From Notamacropus eugenii (taxonomy: Eukaryota; Chordata; Mammalia; Diprotodontia; Macropodidae), in NCBI RefSeq assembly GCF_028372415.1, contig NC_092877.1:387797342-387861341 (forward strand): DNA of 64,000 nt, in the 5' to 3' direction. The position numbers were made by a program, and so were the translations under genes. This document shows, piece by piece, positions 54,983-64,000 of the stretch. How positions within the stretch are numbered: the stretch's first letter is position 1; each line of letters opens with the position of its first letter. The notes beneath the pieces are model-generated. The model was given only the letters and a program-made list of their open reading frames with translations, did not search any database and was not told where the DNA came from.

Positions 54983-55653
54983 ATTTGCATCCTAAAAAGA
55001 ATTTGGTAGGACTCCTTCTTCACCAACTTTCCCAAATAGTCAGTATAGTATTGGAATTAACTGGTCTTTGAATGTTTGATAGAACTCACTTGTAAATCCA
55101 TCTGGCCCTGGAGATGTTTTCCCTAGGGAGTTCATTGATGGCTTGTTCAATTTCCTATTCTGAGATGGTGTTATTTAAGCACTCAGCTTCCTCTTCTGTT
55201 AATCTGAGCAATTTATATTTTTTAAAATAATCATCCATCTCATTTAGATTGTCAAAGGTATGGGCATACAGTTGGGCAAAGTAATTTCTAATTATTGTTT
55301 TAATTTCCTCCTCACTGGAGGTTAGTTCACCCTTTTCATTTTTGATCTTGGTAATTTGGTTTTCTTTTTTTAAAATCAAATTGACCAAAAGTTTATCAAT
55401 TTTATTGTTTTTTTTTCATAAAAACAACTCTTAGTTTTATTTATTAGTTCAATAGTTTTCTTAATTTCAACTTTATTAATCTCTCCTTTGGTTTTCAATA
55501 TTTCTAATCCGGTATTTACTTGGGGATTTTCGATTTGTTCTTTTTCTAGCTTTTTCAGTTGCATGCTGAATTCATAGATCTCCTCTTTCTCTATTTTATT
55601 CATGTAGGCATTCAAAGATATGAACTTCCCCTAAGAACTGCTTTTGCAGTATC

Positions 55654-55989
55654 TCATGAGGTTTGATATGTTGTCTCATTATTGTCTTTCTCTTGAATGA
55701 AGTTGTTGATTGTTTCTGTGATTTGTTGTTTAACTCTCTCCTTCTTTAGGATTAGGTTATTTAGTTTCCAATTAATTTTTGGTCTATCCTTCCATGATCT
55801 TTTATTGCATATAATTTTTACTGCATTATTATCTGAGAAGGATGCATTGACTATCTCTGCCTTTCTGCACTGGATTGTGAGGTTTTTATGACTTAGTACA
55901 TGGTCAATTTTTGTATATGTGCCATGTACCACTGAGAAAAAGGTATATTCCTTTCTATCCCCATTCAGTTTTCTCCAGAGATCTATCAT
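55654..55989 (-). pseudogene. L1 ORF2 endonuclease C-terminal segment, catalytic His changed
   Basis: Encodes MIDLWRKL, EYTFFS, TYTKIDHVL and SFSDNNAVK. The family pattern is SDH(x)A near the end of the APE-like nuclease; here the His is Asn, so this copy would lack nuclease activity even without its frameshifts. Confidence 0.8.
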
Positions 55990-56341
55990 ATCTACTTTAT
56001 CCAGAGTTTACTCACCTCCTTAACTTCTTTCTTGTTTATTTTGAGGTTAGATTTATCAGGTTCAGGGAGGGGAGGTTGAGGTCCCACACTAGTATAGTTT
56101 TGCTGTCTATTTCTTCCTGTAACACCCTTAACTCCTCCTCTAAGAAGTTGGATGCTATATCACTTGGAGCATTTATGCTTAGTAAATGATATTGCTTCAT
56201 TGTCTATGGTGCCTTTTAGCAGGATATAGTTTCCTTCCTTATCTCTTTTGATTACATCTGTTTCTGCTTTTGCTTTGTCTGAGATTAGGATTGCTACCCC
56301 TGCATTTTTCATGTCAGCTGGAGCACAATATATTCTGTTCC

Positions 56342-56890
56342 CTAAAGCTTTCTTAAAGCACAGGTTAGAACATATCAGCCTTCCCCTCAGTAAACTCCGC
56401 AGGCTCCCTATTGCCTCTAGGATCAAATATACAAAATATTGTGTTTGTTTGGCATTCAAAGCCCTTCATACCCTCTCTCCCCACTCTTGCAGTCTTTTCA
56501 CACTTTATACCCTAGCACCTACTCTTCAATCAACTGTGGTCTTCTGGCTGTTTCATGAACAAGATACTCTGTCTCAGTTCAGACATTCTCTCTGGCTGTC
56601 CCCTATGCCCAGGACACTCTCCTTCCTCCACTCCATCTACTGACCTCCCTAACTTCCTTCAGTCCCAGATCAAATCCCACTTTCTACAGAAAGCCTTCTC
56701 CAAGCCCTCTTCATTCTGGTACCTTTCGTCCTTTAATTATTCCCTACTTATCCAAGATATCCCTTTTCCAGTGCACATTTGCAGGTTGAGTCTCCCATTA
56801 GATCATAAGCTCCTTGAGGGCAGGGACTGTCTTTTGCCCCTTTGCATTCCCTGTGCTTCACATAGAGCATGGCAGTAGAGTAGGAGCCAC
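56342..56890 (+). mobile_element. L2 LINE, right part, through 3' terminus
   Basis: CTCCCTATTGCCTCTAGGATC, TTTGGCATTCAAAGCCCTTC, TCTACAGAAAGCCTTCTCCA, TAAGCTCCTTGAGGGCAGGG and AGAGCATGGCAGTAGAGTAG lead to the L2 3' end. It continues the copy left at 52341. Confidence 0.82.
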
Positions 56891-57062
56891 CTAATTAATG
56901 TTCCTTGCTTGAGATCACAGAGAAAGTTGTTGACTTCCATAGAGCCAAGGGCAGATGCCATTAGAGACTGTCTTCCAAATTTATGTCATCTTATTAATAG
57001 CTGTGTCTTGGGTCTGGCAGTCTACTGGGTGGGAATCTCTCTAACAGCACTATGGGCTAGCC

Positions 57063-57255
57063 CAGTGGAGTCAAACTCAAACAGAAATTGGGTCACCAAA
57101 CTGGACACAAGATTCTGGGGCCACATATTTATTGACTTATATATAACATCCCTTATGTTCTATTGGATTTCTATTTATTCTATTAAATGTTTCCCAACTA
57201 CATTTTGATCTGGTTCTGGCAGCCTGCAAGGTTGCCCTTGTGTCTGCCACCTCTG
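57063..57255. mobile_element. Probable hAT (Charlie-like) non-autonomous DNA transposon
   Basis: The left end CAGTGGAGTCAAACTCAAAC and right end GTGTCTGCCACCTCTG resemble CAGGGGTGTCAAAC-type hAT termini. Internal TTAAATGTTTCCCAACTACA and TTTTGATCTGGTTCTGGCAG fit that group. The flanking 8-mers GGCTAGCC and GTTCAGCC match at 5 of 8. Confidence 0.5.
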
Positions 57256-58370
57256 GTTCAGCCTATGTGTCTCCATCTTGACCACAAGGAAAGCAACCAA
57301 GACAGCCAAACTCCTTGCTGACATCTAAGCATCTTAGATCTCTGGTATCCCTCAATACACTGATCTAGTAACCCTGTCTGTCTAAAGTGAGTTTCAGCTG
57401 TTCACTCCTGTCTTGGAGGAAGCCAAGCTGGGGTTAGGAGATCATTGTCTCCCTTCTAAAGGGTCATGGCCCACAGAGGACATGGATCACTGATCCTGGT
57501 GCAGGGGCAGCAGGACTCGGCATCTACCACTGCAGAGCCCCTTCACTAGGGTCCCTTCACTATTTTCTCCTTCCAAGACAATGCTGGAGATGGGGGGTGG
57601 GGAGTTGGAGAACAGAGTATTATGTAAGTGACACTCCAAAAGAAGTCTCCCTTCCCTGTAACTGTTGGCCTTTGATATTTAAATGTCCCCCTTGGAATCT
57701 GGATGGTTTTTGTTGTGTTATGTTTTTTGGTGGCCTGTAAGCTCTAGAGAATACCTGGTGTCTGATAGGGGATGCTCCCTGGAGCTTCTGCCTTTCTAGA
57801 TGGGGCTGCCATATTGACCAAGGTAGGACAACCCCAGAATGGGATGGAGTGCTTCTCCATGGCTTCTTCCTGGGTGGGGGCAGCAAAGAGAGGAACCAGA
57901 ACTGGCTGAGGAGTCATTAGAGAAGAAATTCAGGACTAGAAGTTTTGGAGGGCATCTAGACCAAGTCCACCTCACTTTACAGATGAGTACGGTGAAGTCC
58001 AGAGAAGGAGGCAAAAGTCAGTGGGGGGAGGGCTAGTGAGTGACCTAGTGGGGCAGTGAGGTGGCCAGAGGGATCTATGTGTCCATGGCTGTGTCAGCAC
58101 TCTGGACGGTACCCTGCCCACCCCTGGGGCTGCTGCCTTAGACACTGCTGTCTTCTTAGCTGTCACAGAGCCTCCCCTCCCCACTTTGCTTCTATCTTCT
58201 GTGAGGAAGCACATCAGCTCATTGCCCAGCCTCCCCCTCCAGTCCCTGCTTGGGGGAACCCCCTCTCTTCAGGGAACTGCTCAGGGTGAAGGTCAGGCTT
58301 TTGCCAGACCTCAGGAGGTGTGGCTTATGGGCACATGTGTCGGGCCAGAGGATGCTGGGGACACTGGGAG
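57256..58370. other. SPNS3 intron 8, mostly unassigned
   Basis: A MIR-like fragment lies near 57935-58020 (GGGCATCTAGACCAAGTCCA, then CTTTACAGATGAGTACGGTG). Otherwise nothing recognised. Confidence 0.45.
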
Positions 58371-58374
58371 GCAG

Positions 58375-58610
58375 CTGGTCCTAGTGGAAAGAGCCTTACC
58401 TGAGCATCAGGAGGTCCGTGGTTCTGAATCCCAGGCCAAGTGTGATCTTGGGAAAGCTATTCCCTTCTTCTGAGCCTTGTTTCCTTTTTGGACTGATGCA
58501 GATTAGTGGTGATGCTTCCTTCCAGTTTGAAGATTCTAGTCCACTTCCTTTCTGGAGCCTCAGTTTTCCTCTCTGTAAATGGGGTTGAGCTTCCACCTCC
58601 CAGGGTTATT
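58375..58610 (+). mobile_element. MIR-like SINE(s)
   Basis: GTGGTTCTGAATCCCAGGCC, GATCTTGGGAAAGCTATTCC and, 80 bases on, CTCAGTTTTCCTCTCTGTAA. Possibly two overlapping copies. Confidence 0.55.
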
Positions 58611-59194
58611 CAGGAGGAGATGGTAAAACTGACATGCTGGAGAACTGTGCTTCAGGATGAGGATAATTTACATAATCCACGAGCCAAACCCCCCACATCC
58701 TGGGCTGGAGGCTGGCATCAGAATCATGCTGTGCCCTTGACTCACTTGGTGCCAGCTCCTTCAATGAGGAGGTCTGGCACTGGCTTGGCATCCTCTGTCC
58801 TTTATTCATTCACTTGCTCCTCATGAGCTGTGTGGGCACCTGGGCCTGCTGCAGCAGCCAGCTGACAGAGGAAATGAGTGAGTGGAGGAGGCCTTGAGCT
58901 GCCTTGTCTTTTGCCTCATTTTTCTTTGCCCACTCTCTTCCTCAGTCGCCACAGTGCCAGGAAGGTTTTCTGCCTAGTTTTCTGCAATGGATTTTAGAGC
59001 CAGAGGAGGCTTTTATTTTATTGTTTTCAGGTGGTGCCCAGCAGAGAGAAAGGGTGAGGATAGAACCTTATGCCAAGGTTAAGGAATTTGAGCCAGTGTC
59101 CAGGGGATGCTGCTGCTGGGGCTGCAAAGGTTGGTAATGAGAAGCTGTGAGCCTCCTGATCCCCCTGAGTGGGAATCCTTCTTTCTTTCTTAGC

Positions 59195-59435
59195 AGCTGG
59201 TGGCACAGTGGATAGGCCCTGAAGTTCAAAGCCAGCCCCAGGCACTGACTAGCTGTGTGACCCTGGGCAACCACTTTCCCCTGTGTGCCTCAGTTTGCTC
59301 ATCTGTAAAATGGGGATAATAACAGCGCCTATTTCCCAAGGTTGTCATGAAGGTCGAGCGAGATATGTTTGTCAAGTGCTTTGCCCAGGACTTGGCACGC
59401 AGTAGGTGCTCTGTAAATGTCACCGTTTCTTTCCT
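59195..59435 (+). mobile_element. MIR/THER-like CORE-SINE, full length
   Basis: AGCTGGTGGCACAGTGGATA, CTGTGTGACCCTGGGCAACC, CTCAGTTTGCTCATCTGTAA, GTTGTCATGAAGGTCGAGCG and GACTTGGCACGCAGTAGGTG in sense order. Confidence 0.88.
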
Positions 59436-60439
59436 GCCCCTCCTACTGGGCTGAATACCTTGGCCCTTCTCAGTCCCAGGGTGAGGAGGCTGTGTGTATG
59501 TTCAGAAGTACCTGCATCAAAGCGGGTAGTTAGTGGTGGGACTGAGTCAGAGGAGGCAAGCAGACTTTATGGTTTCCATGACAACCAGGGCAGGGCCAGG
59601 CGGCAGGGAGGAGGTCCTGGGTCTGGAGTGGAGGCCAGAGATGTGAAGGGACATTGGCTTCACAGTGAGGTGCTTGTTGTTTCCTTTGGATACAATCTCT
59701 CAGCTTAAAGTATAATTGAGGCAGAGAAGGAGGCTGTCTGCCCCGTGTAAATTCTGTTTATTTAGTTTGTGCCATAGAAATGCCTTCCTTTAAAAAAATT
59801 AAATGTTTCTTTTCAGCTCCAAATCCTTTCCCTCCCCGTCTTTTCCCCCCACCCATTGAGAAGGCAGTTATTCCTATGAAGTCTTGAGAAGCATCTTTCC
59901 ACCCAGAGTAAACTTTAGGGGGCCCTGAATAGCTAACTGAAGCCACCTCCCTCTCAGCCTCCCACTGAAGTGGGAATGCCCAAGCCTGAGGAGGTCCTCT
60001 AGAGACACATGAATGAGGGAACACCATGCCAGGCACCCCACTTCCCAACCTCTCTGGGCCTGGCTTAGGCTCCATTTTCATCAGGACAACAGACCGTTCA
60101 TCCCAAGATGGTTCATCCTCTTTCAGGGACATCTATGTTGCCTGTTCCAAGTGCACACCTAGACCGAGACCCCTCCTCTCATTTTAACTTCAGAGGCAGC
60201 AGTGAATCTGTGTGAAAGATGGTCCTAGCCCACTGATTCTGCCCTCTGCCTCACGCTGTGCCCAAGACTGCAGTGACTACCTCTGTTTGGGCCCTCACCG
60301 TCTCCCACCCAGATAATAATCTAGGTGCTTCCTAACCAGGCCCTGCAGCCAAGCTCCCCTCTTTCCCAGCCTCCCTTCACACAGTTGTCCTCATGTTCAT
60401 GAGACATTTTGCTCATATAACTTCTTGTCTTTAAAAACC
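59436..60439. other. SPNS3 intron 8, nothing recognised
   Basis: Unique-looking. The minus frame at 59758-60132 has no recognisable motif. Confidence 0.45.
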
Positions 60440-60720
60440 TAAAACTGTGCCCTGCAGCTGACCAGATAAAACACAAAACCCTCTGCCTGGCATTTTAGGA
60501 CCCCCAAAGTCTGGCATCAACATCCCTTCCCATCGTTTACATTCCAGGCCACCTAGACTCGTCACACTTTTCTCATCTTTCCTATTCCAACCTCCATGCC
60601 TTTGCTCATGATGCACCCCTCCCCATGTCTGAAATGGACTCCCCTGACCCTGTATCTCAGGGACCATCTGGTGAATGGACCTTTCCCTATTCATGTGTCC
60701 CCGTTTCTGCAATCACACAA
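60440..60720 (+). mobile_element. L2 LINE 3' region
   Basis: AACACAAAACCCTCTGCCTG, GGCATTTTAGGACCCCCAAA, CAACCTCCATGCCTTTGCTC and TCTGAAATGGACTCCCCTG are L2 3' landmarks in order. Confidence 0.7.
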
Positions 60721-61103
60721 CTGACTGACTTAGGAAGGTAGACAAAGGATCCCACTGCTACACAAAAGCATTTGGTTGAGCTCAAGAGAGACTCTGCTCC
60801 AAGGAGTCTCCTGGTCATGTGCCAAGGTCACATAAGATTCCTCCATAGGCATAAGGACAGGAAGGATGCTCTAACAATTCTCTGATTAGTCACATCAGAG
60901 ATGGCAGAACACGCCATTTGGCTAAGCAGGTCTTTGTTAAATCATAGACCCTGGCAGTTCCCTAAAAAGTCCAAATGGAAACAGAATTCCTTGGGAGGGG
61001 GTGGTGCTCCAGATGCTCCTCTGGCCAGATGACATGGTGCTGTTCCCATCAAACCCACAAGGCTCCAGGGACTCTTATGGCACATCCAAGAGATTTAGAG
61101 CCT

Positions 61104-61284
61104 CCATCTGCCAGACTGGGATGGTCAGTTAGGTGGACAGCCCATTGAGGTAGTGTGGATGTAGAATGCCCATCTGCTGGACTGGGATGGGCAGTTGAAT
61201 GGACAGTCCATTGAGGTAGCGTGGGTGTAGGATGTCTGCCACACCAAAATGGACAGTTGGATGGACAGTCCATTGAGTATATCC
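61104..61284. repeat. Tandem repeat, period 62-66 bp, about 2.8 copies
   Basis: Units begin at 61108, 61174 and 61236. They share CTGCCAGACTGGGATGG-type starts, GTGGACAGCCCATTGAGGTA and a GTGTGGATGTAGAATG-like end. The third copy is partial. Confidence 0.8.
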
Positions 61285-61472
61285 AACCACATATGTGGTA
61301 ATACAACCACATGTCTTGCTTGGAGAGATGATCCATTAGTGGATAATGATTTGGGCACAGTTTAATGGGATGGAAATGGTCTGGATGAATGTAGTCTGTG
61401 CAGGGATTTCAAAGCACTCCTAAGGGCCTGACACAAGACCTTGCCTTTTGAATATTAATACTTCCCCAACTT

Positions 61473-61779
61473 GGGGCAGCTAGGTGGTGCAGTGGATAGA
61501 GCACCAGTGCAGGAGTCAGGAGGACCTGAGTTCAAATCTCACCTCAGACACTTGGTACTCACTAGCTGTGTGACCTTGGGCAAGTCACTTAACCCCAACT
61601 GCCTCATCCTGGGTCACCTCCAGTCATCCTGACGAATATCTGGTCACTGGATTCAGATGGCTCTGGAGGAGAAGTGAGGCCGGTGACCTGCACAGCCCTC
61701 CCTCACTCAAAGCAAAGTCAAGTGCAAGTCATGTCGTCATTTCTCTGATGGCATGATCTTCTTGGGCAACGAAGGATGA

Positions 61780-61813
<34 letters not shown>

Positions 61814-61827
61814 ACACACACACACAC
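61473..61827 (+). mobile_element. tRNA-RTE SINE (MAR1-like), apparently full length, with CA array
   Basis: GGGGCAGCTAGGTGGTGCAG, GACCTGAGTTCAAATCTCAC and GTGTGACCTTGGGCAAGTCA form the tRNA head. CCTGACGAATATCTGGTCAC, GGAGAAGTGAGGCCGGTGAC and TGGCATGATCTTCTTGGGC form the RTE-type tail, ending in a CA array (61782-61828). ACTTCCCCA occurs on both sides (61460-61468 and 61828-61836). Confidence 0.9.
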
Positions 61828-61828
61828 A
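61782..61828. repeat. (CA)n microsatellite at SINE 3' end
   Basis: About 23 CA units with one TA interruption. Confidence 0.95.
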
Positions 61829-62479
61829 CTTCCCCAGTGATGGTGCTTGGTGGCAGTGAAGCACAGGACACCAAACAATGTTACCTGTGAGTCCCTCAAG
61901 AGGGAAAAGAGAGAAACATGGCAGCTGAGTAGAAGCCTCGGAGTGAGAAGTGACATCCTGGCACCACTGGGGATGTGGAGGACCTCTGACAGAGACAGAA
62001 GGGCAGAGACTCTCCAGCACTTGGGGAAGAGGGGTGTTCCAAGCCTGTGGGTGGGTCACGTTTGGGCCATTGGCACTGGAGGCTGCACTGGGAGCCACTA
62101 CCTGCCTGTGGAGGGGTGGGACCACTCTCTCTCCAGCTCCTTCCAGCTCCATCATTCTGGAATTCTCCCTGAAGCCTGGCCTTTCTCCATTGTCCTCTCT
62201 GGGAGTCTAGTCTCTGCTTCTGAGGATGTTGCAATTCCTCAGAGTGTTTTTCTAAGACCCACCTCTGCCCTTAGGGGCCAGTTCGAGGAGGCCCTTGGAA
62301 AACCTGTCCTGTTACTTCATAGTCTCACCCATTCCGTGTTGAGCAACCCTGGGCTCCAAGTGACAGACATTTAGCTATTCCAGAAAAGCAAGTCCACCCT
62401 CAAGAGACAAAGTACAAAGGATCTCCACTGAGGGCAACTCCCCCAATGTGTCGTGGAGGGAAGTGTGGTCTTCTGGGAA

Positions 62480-62665
62480 GCAGCTGGCCTGGAGCCAAGG
62501 CACCTGAGTCCTCTCCTTACCTGGCTCCCATCAGGGACTCCTTGTGTGGTCTTGGGCCAACCCTTTTGCTTCCATGGGCCTTAGTGTCCTCATCTGTAAA
62601 ATGGAGACAACCATCCAAGGAGCACACCCTGCTTGAGGGATTGTTGTGGGAATCTGCCTGTGGAG
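62480..62665 (+). mobile_element. MIR-like SINE
   Basis: GTGTGGTCTTGGGCCAACCC, TTAGTGTCCTCATCTGTAAA and GAGGGATTGTTGTGGGAATC in sense order. Confidence 0.65.
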
Positions 62666-63004
62666 TCACAGGCATGAAGGGCTTTGGGGTACGGCAAGGG
62701 CACCCTGTTCTGGGCTTCCTTCAAAGAACTGGCTAAGTCAGGTCTTGTGCCATGAGCCTGCCTGCTTCCCTGGGATGCTTTGCCAGATGGAGGTACACAC
62801 CGAAAGGAAAACCCTGGGCCAGTGGGCGGTGGGCCCTGGTGCTGGATGCCAAGGGACTTGACACCCCCCCCAAAAAAAGTTCAACCCAGCCCTGGCCACA
62901 GACACACACCATCTGTGCTCAGTTTCCCAGATATAGCAAAGTTCTTGACTCCATACTCGGCATGGACACTTACCCCAGAGTCTATGGGAAGGTCCAGGGA
63001 TATC

Positions 63005-63215
63005 AGGCCTAGAGTCAGACCTGGGTTCAAATCCAGCCTCAGCCACTAGCAGTGTAACTCTGGGCAAGTCACTGCTGTCTGCTCAGTTTCCTTGTCTAAA
63101 AAAGGAGGATAATCACAACCTTCACTTCCTGAATTTATTGTGAAGATCAAATGAGAATATTTGTAAAGTGCTTTGTATACCTCAAAGTGCTCTGTAAATT
63201 CTAGCTAACACTAAT
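63005..63215 (+). mobile_element. MIR/THER-like CORE-SINE
   Basis: CCTGGGTTCAAATCCAGCCT, TAACTCTGGGCAAGTCACTG, ATTGTGAAGATCAAATGAGA and AAAGTGCTTTGTATACCTCA in sense order. Confidence 0.88.
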
Positions 63216-64000
63216 AACATCCTCACTGATTCTCAACGTCCTCATCTGGGTAGTGGGGATGTACAGTCTGACTCCTGGAGTCATGGGGAGGACGGGATGA
63301 GACCATGCCTGTGACAACACATTGGAAAGGGCCAGAGCTGCTGGGAACAGGCCAGGCTCTTCCCACCTGAACCCAGCCCAGCCCTTGGAGCCCACCTGGG
63401 GAGGGGAAGGGGCAACTGCCCAGAGCCTTCACCTACACAAGGGCTCCAGCAAACAGTTTGCTGGGGGGGGGGAAGGGGGAGAAGAGGGGGGAGAGTCTGA
63501 GGGAATGGGGGAGGGTGTCTGGAAAACCTCAGCAGAATCTAGAGGTAGTGGGCAGGAGGACCAGTGATGGTGGGCAGGGCTAGGAGATGGCAATCTCAGG
63601 AGGTAGGGTAGCAGTATGTGCCTCTCCTTGCTTTCTCACTGAATTAAAGAGATTCCAGAGAGAAAAGTGGCCTTTGAGGCTCCTCAAGTCAGCCTCTAGT
63701 CATGGGCTAGGGATTGCTGTTGCTTCTCTCCCACACCTGAGTGAGCTCAGAGCAGAGAGGGCCCTCCAAGAGTGATGGAGGGAGCCCTGAGAGGGCTGGG
63801 ACCTGTCCAAGGTTCCAAAGCCCCTCCCAGTGAAGAGTCAATCCCTTAGACCTCACCATGACATCCATGGTGCTGACTGGCCTCGCTATAGAGATGACAA
63901 GGCCACAGGTCATGGACGTACAAAGAAAGAATTTAATAAATGCCCTTTGACTTGATCTGTAGACTTGGGTTGAGTTGTTCTAAGTCTTGGAGCAGATCTT
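63216..64000. other. SPNS3 intron 8 to window end, nothing recognised
   Basis: A G-rich run occurs at 63463-63495. There is no exon-like block matching the missing SPNS3 C-terminus. Confidence 0.45.

Larger units (their letters stand above)
52342..56341 (-). mobile_element. L1 LINE, 5'-truncated, antisense, 4.0 kb
   Basis: Minus strand: endonuclease remnant starting inside the domain (AGVAILISDKAK at about 56280-56300, so the first ~65 residues are missing), EN C-terminus (YTFFSVVHGTYTKIDHVL near 55900), reverse transcriptase with [16 protein letters not shown] and FADDMM (54407-54424), and a C-terminal region to about 53000, then the 3' end. Several frameshifts and stops make it inactive. 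13-bp flanking duplications CTAAAGTTTTCTT (52329-52341) and CTAAAGCTTTCTT (56342-56354) define the insertion. Confidence 0.92.

Noticed and set aside
61473-61600. Functional tRNA gene
   Set aside because: The tRNA-like head with A/B-box-like sequence belongs to a SINE with an RTE tail; no full cloverleaf with a matching acceptor stem.
46693-64000. SPNS3 exon 9 candidates (for example 57870-57900 and 58340-58360, with FLGGG- or DAGD-like reads)
   Set aside because: Neither continues into the expected GELLLSCNWA or GDAGSPYL sequence nor has matching splice sites and phase.

Overview
This is an intron-rich, repeat-dense mammalian genomic segment, almost certainly from a marsupial. The evidence is the set of repeats: tRNA-derived SINEs that end either in an RTE-type tail with a CA array (61473-61827) or in an A-rich tail (4880-5365), many MIR/THER-like CORE-SINEs, marsupial-style L1 antisense sequence, old L2 and CR1/L3 fragments, and a Tigger1-type DNA transposon. 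I cannot name the species. No bacterial, phage, plasmid or CRISPR features are present.

The only protein-coding gene I can support is SPNS3 (Spinster homolog 3, a major facilitator superfamily membrane transporter) on the plus strand. Eight coding exons lie between 27902 and 46692. All internal boundaries are GT/AG, phases are continuous, and together they encode 371 residues with no stop or frameshift. Human SPNS3 is about 512 residues, so the last roughly 140 residues (the end of the C-terminal transmembrane bundle and the tail) must be encoded in exons to the right of the window. I found no sign of them in 46693-64000.

Layout: 1-27901 is 5' flank with no recognised gene. It is filled with MIR/THER SINEs, L1 and CR1/L3 fragments, a nested SINE-in-LINE insertion with a 14-bp target duplication (8854-9030), a 5'-half L1 (about 14950-17290), a GATA/GACA microsatellite (19824-20070) and a Tigger1 derivative (21966-22735). 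27902-46692 is SPNS3 exons 1-8 with introns of about 0.3 to 7.2 kb. The introns hold TG arrays, a 24-bp minisatellite, a long polypyrimidine tract and a CpG-rich block over exon 3. 46693-64000 is intron 8. It contains an L2 split by a 4-kb antisense L1 (52342-56341, 13-bp target duplication with one mismatch), a probable hAT element, a 62-66-bp tandem repeat and a young-looking tRNA-RTE SINE.

There is no operon-like cooperation between genes here. The most biologically interesting point is that the SPNS3 paralogue carries Asn-Trp in TM1 and Val in TM4 where SPNS1/SPNS2 have the Asp-Arg pair and a Glu linked to proton coupling. I did not find a previously undescribed biological system in this window.
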